From Rhabditophanes sp. KR3021 (taxonomy: Eukaryota; Nematoda; Chromadorea; Rhabditida; Alloionematidae): a DNA stretch of 64,000 bases. Below are positions 1 to 12,156 of the stretch, piece after piece (position 1 is the stretch's first letter; each line of letters begins with the position of its first letter). The translations under genes were made by a program, and so were the position numbers. The DNA is taken from assembly GCA_963281155.1 (NCBI GenBank), contig CAUJLY010000001.1, positions 5,394,001 to 5,458,000 of the forward strand. The letters run 5' to 3'. The notes beneath the pieces are model-generated. The model did no database searches, was not told where the DNA came from, and was given only the letters and a program-made list of their open reading frames with translations.

Positions 1-2085
1 AAACAACAACAATCCAATTATTAAATGTTTTAAAATCGTTTGAACATGTTTGATAAATGCTAGAATGATACCAACCTCCGTCAGCAATAAATTTAAATTC
101 ATGAGTTCCGATTTGCACATCACACCATATTCCGAATTTTTTAGTTTGACCTGGCAATGGATTAAGTTTGATAGCTACTTCCCAGTTTGTAAAGCTTCCC
201 TGGAAAAATAATATTATAAACAATATTATGCATATACTTTTTGAATCGCTCTAATCTTTCTAATTAGTAAATTTGTTTCTTTTAAAAGAATTTAAAAAAA
301 AGCTTATTGCATCATAAATGTCATTTTGTAAAAATAATCGTTTAAGCTGCTTATTTTAAATGCCTCAAAATACGTGACGTTAAATATAATGCTTTAGAAA
401 TGAAATTTTGTTATAAATAAACTTACAACTACAAAAACATCAACAGCTTTTCTGTCATTTATATCAACTTCAAACCAAATTGGTCTAAGAGCTTGATTGT
501 TATGAGATATTTTATCGCTAAAAATGTATGAAACATCAAAAAGATTCCAATGTTAAAACATACGTGGTCAGCAAGTTCCATTTTTGTCTATTTGAGCAAG
601 GTTGTTTTTTAATAAAAAATCCTTCTGAATATCCACTGTCAGTTTGTTGTACTTGTCTTCTTGAACTCATTAATTCACGTTCTAAACTTTGAATTTTATT
701 TTCGGCATAATCCAATTGTTTTCTTTTTAAATAAAGTTCATCTTGTTCATAAGTAGGTCTGGTGTAGTAGGCTTCTTGAGGATATGGGTCATACTGTTGG
801 AGTTGTGGACGAGGTTTGTGTTGGTTTAGATGAGATAATTGAGCAGGGCTTCTTTCAAGCAAATGTTCTACTTTTTGTGGCACGGTTTCACCAGTATACA
901 AATATTTAGGTTGGTTATTGGCGTGAGCAGTATCCTTTCTAATTACGTCATTTTCTAATTTTGTAATTTTCGATTGATTCAACTTTAAGTCACTTTTTAA
1001 CGTATCATTTTCAAATTTCAATGCTTGAATTTGTTTAACAAGGTTTTCTTTCTCATCATCAACTTCAAATGAGGGCTGTCTTTGAATGGTTTGTTTGTTT
1101 TTGAATTCAGCAAACATTTTTTTAGCTTCTGCCATAAAATTCTTACATTCCTTTAACTCAGCTTCTAAAGCCTCGTTCTTCTTCTTTATTTCAGTTACTT
1201 CGATGGAAAGTTGTTCAACTTTGTCACTATTAATTTGATTTACTTCATTATAATGCTTCACTTCTTCATAACCATCTTTCTTAGCAGGTGAAGTGATGAG
1301 AGTTTCTTTTTCAAAATCACTCTTACTGCTAATTAGTTTCTTTGGCAAAACTTTTTTGTGTACTGCATTAATATCAACAACAGGTTTTTTCATATGCAAC
1401 CCAGATGCTGCTGAAAAATTAAGAATTAATCTTTTACCAATTAAGCAAGGGACTGTTAATTTAATTAACCAATCAGTCTATTAAAGCGGAATCAATCGAA
1501 TACATCAATCAAAAAAACACATTTAAAAATAACTACATATTTTCCCATTCTTATAACATATTAAGGTCATTAAATTGATGATAAATGAACATGACACACA
1601 TGATAGCATTTATTGTCATACAAAATTTACTCACCCATCATTCGTTGGACTAGTTCAACTGATTTTTCAAATCGTTCCGTAGCATTAGTATATGCGTCCT
1701 GTTTCTTCCCATATGGACGGCATCCATGGGCTGAAAGTGATTTATTATGGTCGCTTATTTATTGAACAATTACCTATATTGACAAAAATAGGAAATGCGT
1801 CCCAACCCTGGTCTGGCATGATGACTCTTCCTACACTTGAGTCATACTTAAGAGCTTTCTGCACGCCATTTTCTTTGTAATACAATCCATGTGCTCCGGG
1901 AATTGAACTTTGAACAATTGAAAAAAGAATAGAATCATCGGAATCAATTGGAACATCAATTGGTTCCATTTGTACGCGGAGCCATCCTAAAATAGACTAT
2001 TACAAAATCATTTTGACGTACACCAAGTACCTTTTGCCTTTGATGGGTCAATGACAGTTTGCCCAGAAGTAATTGCTGGAGTCAT
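1..2085 (-). CDS. TDP-43-type N-terminal domain + coiled coil + CBM48 protein (3' end beyond window)
   Basis: Six exons by hand: 2031-2085, 1774-1986, 1635-1730, 564-1410, 427-517 and 1-199 (open at the window edge), at least 500 aa. Phases agree at every junction and all splice sites are canonical. Residues about 20-100 match the TDP-43 N-terminal oligomerisation domain (P-I-D-V-P, L-x-S-x-V, P-G-A-x-G-L-x-Y, P-D-x-G-W blocks). Residues about 175-280 and 345-375 are charged, Gln/Leu-rich coiled coil. Residues 430 onward match an AMPK-beta type glycogen-binding domain (CBM48): VFVVGSFTNW, EFKFIADGGWYH and a final NNWIVV strand. No RRM is seen. The role is unknown; a self-associating scaffold at glycogen is inference. 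The alternative is two genes, the second starting at Met codon 1391-1393, since the acceptor at 1411-1412 could also be a trans-splice site. Confidence is high for each domain, moderate for the fusion. Confidence 0.72.
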
Positions 2086-4586
2086 ATTAATATTATAAAT
2101 GTCACAAATATGATAAACAAATTCTTAGCAACAATAGTAGTATGTTTGTCTGAAAGTGTAAAATACATCAATGAAATAATCGTTAAACGTGTGTATTTGG
2201 CTGTTAATGCAAAAACGAGTGCACATACCTTTTTTAGAATTGCCTTGTCTTTTTAAGTAGATTTTGCAATTGTAAATAGAAATTAAGTTGCTTAAAATGT
2301 GTTCCACAACTGTAATATCCAGTGATGTTTTAGAAAATATTCAATAGGATACTAAAAAATAGCTAAAACTGTTACCTTTGATTATGTCTTGATAATAATC
2401 AAAATGATTGTGACTGTTCGTAATTTTACCTATTGACAGGATAATTTTTTATTTGTAATGTGATAACAAACTCACTATCAGGAAATAGGGCGAATGTTGC
2501 AATTAAATAAATAACTGATATATGTTCCTATTTAATATCGCTTACTTTCAAAATGAATTTGAAAAGATTGATATACTCCTCAATCAAACAGTTTCGATAT
2601 AAATCTAAAAATTAATATTAACAATTTTTAGAAATCGACTTTGTCAAGGTGTTTAGCATCAAAGCGCATACTAATCTTTCAAGCTTTTACATTTTCAAAA
2701 ATAAAATTATTTATATATCAGCAAAATATTTTTTGTTATCAAAAAAATATTATGTGATTGAGGACAACTTGATTATACACACAAAAAAAGTCTTAAAAAT
2801 ATTCTGACATATCAGTTAAGTTTAAAATTTGTTTAACAGGGCTTTTTATGCGTCGAACATTGACATGAATGTCATATATACATTTACTCTTCTGATCAAT
2901 TTTTTGGTTTATTTTAATATATAGATGCAAAAATTTCTAAATTTAACTGTATACACTCAACATCAAATTAAATAATAAAAAATGCGTAATAATCATTAAT
3001 TCCTTAATACAATATAATAAGTGTACATTTTTTATGAACCAGAAACGGAATAACGTAAGCAAATTATATCCACTCTATCTATAAAAATAATTATGTATAG
3101 ATCGTCAAAAGTAAGGAAAGATTACAAAATGCACTAATATTATGCTGCATACATTTGTACAGTTATCATTATGGTATCAATATTTTGATATGTAACATAA
3201 ACATTCAAAAACAAAATGTTATTGAACAGTGATGCCCAAAGAGCTAGTATAATCAGTCAATTTGATGTATCAGTAACACAATCTAATGATATTGATACAA
3301 TTTATTGCTTCTATAAAAACAATAAAAAAGACAATTTAAAATTACTACCTTAATGAGGCGATATTAATTAGTCGATTATTTATTTAATAATATGAAAGTC
3401 AAGGACATGATCACTTTACTAGTATCGCGATTAGTTTTAAATTGAAACAATGTTTTAATTAATGTTTTCGCAAAAATAGTTTTTACAACTTTCAAAATTG
3501 AAACACTTGCATAAATAAGTTAACCGTTTCTATGATTTGACACACCATCATGTTTTTCGTAATGTTAAAATATACGTTTTAGCACACAATGTTACCTAAT
3601 CTTTACAAATCAAATTTAAACCCTTTCTTTTACTAAGATACACGTAATTAGAAGATTATTTAAAATATTATAAATCGCATTAATATTTATTAATACCACA
3701 TTCCGAAGAATGTTCCAAATTATATGCTCTCGTTTTTAGCCAATAAATATCATAAACATAATGAAAGGAAGGAGAAAATAACGATTGAACTTGAGTAAAA
3801 TACAAGTATGTATTGTATTATAGTTGGCACTATGAATATATTTTTTGGCTAGGTTCGCAATGCAGATTGCGTTAACGCTACTGCAATATAAAATAAAGGA
3901 CGAAAAAATGGGTAAGAAGCAATGTTGAGCAATATATGCACTAAGTTATTATATTGGTTTAACTATTACTCCTAAAATTGCAATATCTTTAGGAAGCAGT
4001 TTGTGTTCTATTCATTTTAAGTGTATATCATCTGCCAACAAAATAAGGCAGGTGAACATCTTTAATTCATTTTATACTATAAATATTTGTATTGATATCT
4101 ATTTGAACATTTCTAATTATTTATATTCTTTTCATTAAAACAGCAAATCGCACCATTTGTAAAAATATTAAATTAACCTATTTATCTTTGTCTCTTTTTA
4201 TGCTATTAAATAACATTTTGTTGCTGACAAGAGTATGATTGGCAACTATATATTTATTAACATTTACTTTAAATTGCATTTATTTTTTACATTCACTCAA
4301 AATGTATTCATATTATCTAATGATTTACACGTGCAAGAAATAACATAGATATTTTGAGATATTTATGAGTAAAAGAATGAGAATTAAATAGATAAATTGT
4401 TGATTTAAAAAGTAAGCAAAAATTAAATCTGTCTATTTGACAGTTACAATATCCAAATTCAACAAAGTAATGCGTTGCAATATTCTAAAATTAAATGAAA
4501 TTCAAATCTCTTAATTGTAGTACAAGATGCAAATTTGTCAAACAAAAATGAGGATATATTGGAGATGAAAAAAGAAATAATACGCA
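2086..4586. other. Intergenic, 2.5 kb
   Basis: AT-rich sequence between divergent genes. The short open frames near 2059-2307 and 4535 lack composition or motifs of real genes. No RNA gene or repeat recognised. Confidence 0.5.
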
Positions 4587-5114
4587 ATGATTGTACGTGC
4601 AACGTTTTATATAACATGCATTATACTTTTTCTACTCATCGCTATGGCTTTAATTGCCTTTTTTACGTTTCCATCTTTTACAACGATCAAAGATGCTCGT
4701 CAGGTCTGGAGCTGTGGTACTGAAGGAAGTAATACAATTTTTGCTTACCAATCCGCTAAAAATAGATGTCCGGAAGGAATAAGTAAGTGATTGACTAGAT
4801 ACATTTTGATTAAAATTTTAGCTGGCTTTAATGACTGCTGTGTACACCATGATCGCTGTTATCAAAATCAACTCGGAAGAACATATTGTGATAAAGCCTT
4901 TTGCAACTGTTGCCGAAACAATTTGGGTCCTAACAAAAATAATGAAATGTGCTTGACTATAAGTAAGACATTTTGCAATCTTGTGACAACAATGGGTGTA
5001 TCTGCATATAAGAACAGTGAAATAACACCTCATCATAATCAAGGTAGAGCCAACTTTTTTGATCGAAAATTTTTGGATAGTTTTCTGGGTCTCTTTAAAT
5101 TTGTTTTTAGTTAA
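4587..5114 (+). CDS. Membrane-anchored phospholipase A2-like protein
   Basis: Two exons, 4587-4782 and 4822-5114, with a 39-nt intron; 162 aa. Residues 4-31 form a hydrophobic signal-anchor. After the junction comes the group I/II phospholipase A2 active-site motif CCVHHDRCY (residues 71-79), holding the His-Asp pair and the paired cysteines, followed by a Cys-rich stretch (CNCC, MC, FC). The family acts on the sn-2 ester of phospholipids. The usual YGCxCG calcium loop before the active site is not obvious; the upstream part has only WSCGTEG. It may therefore be a divergent nematode enzyme or an inactive relative. The 3' end is convergent with the HPPD gene, with about 110 bp between them and an AATAAA-like signal near 5170. 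Confidence 0.75.
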
Positions 5115-5226
5115 ATTAAAAATAATAAAGTATCTTTCCAACAAATTTTATTCCAAATATATAGTTTTAATAAAATATTCTTATTCGCATCAGCTCAGTG
5201 TATATTTAATTATTGTTCATAACAAA

Positions 5227-6403
5227 TTAAAATAATGTTCCTCGGTTTCTTTGCTCATGCTCTATAGCTTCGAAGAGGCTTTTGAAGTTTCCAGCACCAA
5301 AGCCATTGAAATTGTGCCTTTGAATTATTTCCAAGAAAAGTGTTGGCCGATCAGAAACGGGTTTGGTAAATATTTGAAGCAAGTAACCCTGGTCATCAAA
5401 ATCTACGAGTATTCCTAGTTTCTTCAACTTTCTAAAGTCCTCTGTAATATTCGTTTTAGAATGTGATAGTCGTTCCAACAAATCATCGTAGTATATGTCA
5501 GGAATAGTAAGAAACTCCACACCTCTAAAGATTAACTGTTCTACAGTTTCTACGATATCTTCGACTTTTAAAGCCATGTGTTGGATTCCTGGACCGCCGT
5601 GGAAATCTAAAAACTCTTGAATTTGACCTCTTCCTTTTTTTGAACTGGAAACAGGCTCTGTTATTGTCATCTGTATTTGATGATCTTCATTTCCGATTAA
5701 CCAAGCATTCATGGCTGAATACTCTGAATGGCAAATGCTGTCATCAATTGACCACAGTCTTGACATCTTCAATGAATTCGTATAAAATTCGGCAACCTTC
5801 TGAAGCGTCCCCTCCCTATGGTTTTGCACGACATGGTCTAATTTGATATATTTTATTGGCTTAAGAGATTCTGCCAACGGGAAATTTGTGATTTCCTTAA
5901 AACCAGGTAAAATGATTCCTTTAAAATGTGTGGAGTCAACGAAAGAATGAACAAGATCATTTTCATTATTTGTTAGTAGGCACCTTTTGATGAATCCATT
6001 ATTGCCCTCTTCTTGGACGCTTAAATCAGACACCAATGATCCCAACTTTTCCTTTAATTTTGAATGCTTTTTATCTAAATTTTCTACCTCAAATGCAACG
6101 TCTTTGATGCTGTCACCGTGTTGGATAATATGTTCATTCCATTCTCTGTCTTGCATTCCTTGTTTGCTGGTGAAAATCAAAATTACAGTTCCATTACGAA
6201 CAGCAATCTGTCTTATCCCTTCTTCATGTTTTTCAGCAAACATGCAAAAACCGTACTTGACACAATAATAATATGCTTCCTAAAAATGATTTTTATTATG
6301 TTAATTTGTCGAAATTACTTACACCAATTGCATTACAAACAAAGTATTCGACATGACGAAACTTTTTTGCCAGGCTAGATTCGATACTGTTTTCTATTTT
6401 CAT
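5227..6403 (-). CDS. hpd-1: 4-hydroxyphenylpyruvate dioxygenase
   Basis: Two exons, 6323-6403 and 5227-6279, with a 43-nt intron; 377 aa, the normal family length. The enzyme converts 4-hydroxyphenylpyruvate to homogentisate in tyrosine breakdown, using Fe(II) and oxygen. The N-terminal half keeps the HVEYFVCNA start of the first vicinal-oxygen-chelate domain. All three iron ligands are visible: His of LDHVVQN (about 176), His of GIQHMAL (about 261) and Glu of LFLEIIQRHN (about 344). The C-terminal signature GFGAGNFKSLFEAIEHEQ and final RGTL are near perfect, which favours true HPPD over the HPDL paralogue. The first exon supplies the start MKIENSIESS; without it the protein would lack the first beta strand. 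Confidence 0.95.
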
Positions 6404-7461
6404 AACTTTAAATAAAAGTTAATCTAACCTTTAAATATGTAATTTACTATATACTATCATTATTAAATTGTTAATTATAAATAAATTGGTAAAATATGCT
6501 TTTTTGAGTATACACTGTGCTTCTTAAAACATACTTTCATCGACGCAATTTTACTTGAATGATAATTAATTATAGAAAGTTTAAATCATTATTGTTAATT
6601 AATAAAGTTAATATTTGGAAAGGCAGACAAACTAAACCACATTAAAGTCATACAAAACTGTTCATTTTCGATTACTCTCGCAAGATAGTAAAGAGCAAGT
6701 AATTAGTGTGCAATAGACATCTTCATATTCTACCAAAATTAATTCATCAATCATAACTTATACAAGTCATATATAAATTTATGTACATTAAATCAAATTG
6801 TAATTGCAGCCGTAAATACATATTTATGAGTTTAATTGCACAATAATAGATGCTAATAACAATCTCTATCTGGGATGCAAAGTACATATAAATGTTTAAA
6901 TTATTTACTAGTTTGTGCCATATTCAGAAACATTTGGCAATAACATTTTCATAGTAGAAAATAAGTTTTGTTAACAACGTACTTTGTTTTATCAAAGTAA
7001 TACGACAAAAGAGTATTTCACCATCTTTTATAGTACATCATTTTGAAGGTAATTCCCAAATCAGCTCATAATGCATTTTTTATTAAGGAATTATTTCTAC
7101 AAACTGATCTTCGGTTAGATTAAACTAAATTGAAAAAAACTTTGTCAACCTTACAATAAATGAAACCATTTAATATTTTTTAACAAACTTCCTAATAATT
7201 TCAAAAGTGAGTAGATTAAAAATAATCGAAGTAAATTAAATTAGATTGATTGTTCAATTTATATTTTCTATCGTCATTCCATGTTCGAATAGACTTCGTT
7301 TGTTACTCTAAAAAGTTACCACAGTTTTGCAATTTCTTATAACCATTGTGGTCTGACAAATATCGAATAAAGGTGCATGTTGATTAAAAAATTAGTGCGA
7401 AATGAAATAACGAGAATTTGGCGGTTTTGTTTTGATATTTTATATTTGATGTTGAGTTTTA
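6404..7461. other. Intergenic, 1.06 kb
   Basis: Upstream of the dioxygenase gene on the minus strand. AT-rich with homopolymer runs; no coding signal, repeat or RNA gene seen. Confidence 0.5.
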
Positions 7462-7734
7462 ATGAATAATTGGGTTCGTTTACAGCATTATATGAATTCA
7501 CAGATGACTCATTCTCCTTGCTTTGACATGCTGATTAACAATTGGTATTCTTTTAACATCACATCATTCGACATGTATAATGCAAAATGTGCCATAAGTA
7601 ACAATGACAAAATGATTGTAATCGGAAATTCCCCACCAACTGCAATGATGCAACAACAAATATTATTCAGAGTTATGACATTAAAAAAGATATTTGGAAT
7701 TATCAGAACACAAATCCACTTCTTATTTAACTGA
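7462..7734 (+). pseudogene. Possible Kelch-repeat fragment, frameshifted
   Basis: One frame reads FDMYNAKCAISNNDKMIVIG, like the middle of a Kelch blade (D-K-M-I-V-I-G). From about 7660 the typical end of a blade (S-Y-D-I-K-K-D-I-W-N-Y) continues in a different frame until a stop at about 7733. One frameshift would unite them. A T-rich acceptor-like TTTACAG lies at about 7478. This looks like one or two blades of a decayed gene; an unnoticed short intron is the alternative. Flanking DNA shows no further blades. Confidence 0.3.
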
Positions 7735-8319
7735 TTTTTCAGTTACTCGTTTATAAAGTATCCTTAAATTAAAATATATATGGTAAATAGATAGTCTAGT
7801 CATTTTCAATAATTTATTTAAAAAAGAAAAAAGTATTATCTCATTAATTAAAAAGTTATTTTCATAATTATTTATCTTTTTACACGTAATAAGCATCGCA
7901 GCATCCATATGCTTAGTACATAATATTTTAATCCTACTTCGTTAAAAAATAACTTAACTGGATTATATTTTTGTTTGTCAAGACAAAAGTAAGCAATTTA
8001 TCGAGTTCTAATCATATCAATCAACTATATACTATAAAACAATAAATTATATCCCAATAACTTTGATGCCAAAGATCGTTTAATACAAATTTGAATTGTC
8101 TTTACGAAAGAAGTATTTATAAAAACTCTATTGCTTTACTTCTGTCAAATTTTTTCTAACAGACCATTCTTGTCCAAAATCACATAAATTAAAAACACTA
8201 TGTTAAAGACGTTTAAGTTGGAACAAAATCTTAGAACGATCTGATTTGGATAGTGTCAGTTTAGGATCAACAATGATTGTTTTTATTTTATCTTATAGTT
8301 TCTATTTCGGATAAGTACA
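7735..8319. other. Intergenic, 0.58 kb
   Basis: Upstream of the actin maturation protease homologue. AT-rich; a TCTTATAG acceptor-like site at about 8297 could be a trans-splice site for the next gene. Nothing else seen. Confidence 0.4.
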
Positions 8320-9210
8320 ATGGATTTATCTACAATATCCCCATTATTAGACATGAACATCAAAAGTATTTTTGAAAAAACACAGACAAATTCAGCTAAA
8401 ATTAGCATCAGGAAAGGAAACGTTATACTCCAAAACAAATTACCTCAGTAAGACTATGCACTTAAACTTATTTATACTTACTCTAATTTAGTTGCGGATT
8501 AGTTGCTTTAAAAATGGCATTTGATATAATGGAAATTGGTGCAAATATATTAGTTGATGACATATTAAACATGGCAATTTCTAAAGGATACAGTAATAAA
8601 GGCGAAATATTTTCAGCAAATTGGTTGAAGCAATTATTTTATCATGCCGGCAGTCAACATGTTAAAGCAGAGTGTCAGCCATTTTTTACATCAGCAAATG
8701 ATCTCCTCAAAAGTGTTGTTTTGGACAACTCTTTGATCCTAGTACCATATGATTGTGGAAAAGACTTTAGTCCTATTTTGTCAAACGGTCAACATGCCCA
8801 TTGGTGTTTAATTGTATGTTTTGATGAGGCTAATATTGTTGACAAACATTATATATTTAGTCAGGTGTTGTTGTTTTCGACAAAATACAGGACGTGGAAA
8901 GTTTCCAAGACTACGTAATATCTCCCTTACAGCTTGGTGATATATCATTAACTGACAACAACGACAATTCAGATGAAAATGTGTATGTTATTGCTTATCA
9001 AGGCAAAAGCAGGTTTGTAATTATAAATACATGTCTTGTCTTAGTAAGCTTATTTTTAGGCATCCAGGTCTTTGGAAATATAGTCAATTGTTGGCTTCTA
9101 ATGGTCAACTATATGCCCCTAGAGAAAGAGATTGTCATGAGTTTGCTTTTGACGATAAGGGCATGGAAAGTTTGCGAAATAAATGCGTTGTTGTAAATAA
9201 GTTATTGTAA
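8320..9210 (+). CDS. Actin maturation protease homologue (C19orf54/ACTMAP family)
   Basis: Four exons, 8320-8447, 8492-8813, 8861-9012 and 9060-9210, introns of 44-47 nt; 250 aa. The family is a cysteine aminopeptidase that trims the N-terminus of actin. The catalytic Cys block PHCGLVALKMA (Cys 44) spans the first junction. Downstream are the family motifs GYSNKGEIFSA, LVPYD, the catalytic-His block HAHWCLISGVVV (residues 144-155) and QGKSRHPGLW...SNGQL near the C-terminus. Four motifs fall in frame only with this splicing, which supports the model. The protein is shorter than the human one, mainly by lacking the proline-rich N-terminus. Expected to act in the cytosol. Confidence 0.85.
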
Positions 9211-9396
9211 TAAAATTGCTTAAGTATGTGTTTGTTATTATTATCAAATTGAGTTTATTGTTTATAAAAAGTTATTACAAAGGATGGTAAATGATTATTA
9301 TAAAGTATAATTGTTACACAGAGTAAATTATATGTATTAGTATAAGAGATTCATTGGGAGATTCGAAGGTAAACTCAAAAAATTTGATAAGCGGAT

Positions 9397-9826
9397 TTAG
9401 ATTGTAAAGTAAAATGGAACAGCAAGAATGACAACAGCCATAAGAAACTTGTTGATGGCGTTGGCGGATCCCTCGTTACAGCTGTCGCCATAACAGCAGC
9501 AACTTTCTGTTGTACCACTGACGATGCACTTTCCTGGGTTAATGGTTAAGCCGTTTTCCTTAACAAATATATTTAGAATAATACACATGAAATTAACTTA
9601 CTGTGCAGTTTATCATAGAACATGATCTTGTGGCAATCTTGGAGAGTGAGTCAACAGTTTTGAGACAGGCACTAACAGGGTTGGAAGTGCAAGCTGTCGA
9701 AGGTCCAAACTGAGCTGCCGGAAAACTTGAATTTCCTTGACTTTGGAAACAGTTAAGACCTGCGGCAATACTAACAACAGTGCCGAAAGCAAGGATGGAA
9801 AAAGCTGATTGCATTGAAAGTTTCAT
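9397..9826 (-). CDS. Small secreted GPI-anchored Cys-rich protein (Ly6/three-finger-like)
   Basis: Two exons, 9602-9826 and 9397-9558; 128 aa. The start at 9826 gives a clean signal peptide ending near A-A-G-L-N-C. The mature part has about a dozen cysteines, ending with E-S-C-C-C-Y-G-D-S-C-N, the CC...D-x-CN ending seen in Ly6/uPAR and nematode ET-type three-finger proteins. A Ser/Gly/Ala spacer then precedes a C-terminal hydrophobic tail (FLMAVVILAVPFYFTI), as expected for a GPI anchor. The exact family is not certain and no ligand can be inferred. Confidence 0.75.
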
Positions 9827-12156
9827 GATAAAGTAAATTGACGTAAAATATACTAAAAATATTATTTTATTATTATTCGTCAAAGTAAAAGAAAGCGTCA
9901 AAGCTGCGTGAGATAAAACTTGGGAATAACACCTTTTGAAGAGGCATACATAGCATGGGTAGAAGAGCATCTAATTGTGACATAAGGGGTGCTGAAGTCC
10001 CACCTTTAATTTACGTACTCAATGCGGCATAAACAAATGTCTAGAGTATGCAAATGCACTTAAGCTCCTACCTAAAGCGCCAAGCACATACTAACACGCT
10101 GATACCCTAGTTAACAAATTATGGCTTCATTTATTACATAATGAAAGAAATTTTGAAATATGTCACAAGAGAATGATTACATGCATGCTTGTTATAGGTA
10201 TGGATGCAATTAGAGAAATAACACTATAGAGCAAGAAGAAAACTTTCAAACCCGATGAAGTGAGATGTAGAGGAGTGAGGTTGAAGAAGAGAAATCGAAG
10301 ACTCAGTGCTGGGGTATAGAAGAGATGAGATTGAGAAGTATGCTATTTAGAAATATAATTTTTTGATAAATTAAGCAAAAAAGTTAAGATATTCAGAGTT
10401 ATCTTATGAAAGGAAACTAGAATTTCTAGATGAAATACTTTTATCGAGAATGTGCTATAAAAATGCATATATTACAACACTTCCTCATACAATACATTTA
10501 GTATGTATAAAAAATTAATTAAAAATGAGATTTATTTTAATCTCGCACTCGTCGAAGTAAGTATTTTTATACGAATGAATTGTGGCTTGAGGCATATATT
10601 ATGAAAGTATGTCTTAAACGGCATGTGATTCAATTAAGCTTCATTCACTACGAGGTAACAAGCACATAATATATCACATGCTTATTATGGAAAACAAAAT
10701 TATAATAATTTTATGTTATCTCAATGACAGAAAGGCATAGGTTGATATATATTTTGAAAGGATAATGTAGAGGTGGGGCGGCACAGTATTTTGAAATTAT
10801 TTAATTGGTCTTGAGAGAAAATATGTACCTCGTGAGACATAATTGACACCAAGAACAGTTTTGTTACAAATATAAGTATAATGGCATTCTAAATAGGTAC
10901 CTACACAGCAACCCATAAAATTATAATTAGAAAAGTTACCGATAAATTTCAAAATAATTAAAGCACGACTTTTTTAAATATACTAAAAGGTGAAGCATAT
11001 AAAATTTAAGATGCTTTAAGTATATTTACAATATGGGCATAAGATTTGTATTTTTCAAATCTTTAAGGTTTCCCAAGTTATAAAAATAATATTTTGAACA
11101 ATTCATGAAAATGGTTTGTATTAATAATATTTGTAAATGAAAATATTACAACAACTGAATTGACATTTTGTCACATCTTTGTAGAAGATTTGTTATGTAA
11201 TGATTAACATTGGGAACAATAATTAAAGAACTTTGGTGATTAGATTAACTGAATTCACTCATAAACAACTTTTAATAATATGTTTATGATAATTTTAAAC
11301 AGAAATAAAGTTTGTTTATAGCATACAATTATAAACAAAAATATTACTAATAGATTGGTAAATTGTAATTATTACAATTAAAAATGTTTCCAAGTCCTAA
11401 GTGAAAAGATTAAACAAACTTTATTTGCTCATACAATAAGTTGATATCCCAAAAAATCTAATTTAAATGAAATATTTCATTTTGTGGCTTAAAAATGATA
11501 AAAAGCCTTTGGGTATGTAAAAAACTATTGTAGTGTATTATTTGTTGTACTCCAAAGGGTGATTCCTTTAAAAAGTGTTGTCAAATGCCATTTTTTATTG
11601 TACTTTAAGTATGATAATTAAAAAATTGTTCTGAACACAGTTGATAATTAGTTGATGAAGTTAACAATGTTAAAATATCTGTGAAAATAAAGTTTAGGGA
11701 TAAATGATATGATTACGTATGGTTTATATTATGAAATAAGTATAAAAGTTGTATTATTTCACCTTTTGTATGTATGTATTTTGTGCATGAGATTGAATGA
11801 GATACAAATTTGAACTATATAAATAAATACTACCAATTATTCTATTCCATCCCGACTTTGTGACAACATAAAATTTGTTATCAAATAAAGTGTCATCGAT
11901 ATCATAATTTGATTTTTTAATTGAAATGTATTGGAGAAGAACAGAATTATATGTTCAGGAAAAGGTATTGTATGAATCATAGCAGTTACCAACACCCCTT
12001 CATAATGTGTGGGATCATTTTTGTATATAAAAGCATATGTCAAGCTCACGTTAAAGGTAAAATTATATTTCCTTACACAAACATATTTGCTGTCATTTTT
12101 ATCAATATATCACGATACGAAGATCTTATTTTATTTGCAATACTATTTTTGATATC
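9827..12156. other. Intergenic, 2.3 kb
   Basis: Lies between two divergent genes. It is somewhat richer in G+C near 9960-10120 and 10250-10320 than its surroundings, but I could not fold either into a tRNA or match a known small RNA. No convincing reading frame. Confidence 0.4.

Noticed and set aside
9960..10120. Possible tRNA or small RNA gene in a G+C-richer patch
   Set aside because: No B-box (GGTTCGA-like) sequence and no cloverleaf could be drawn.
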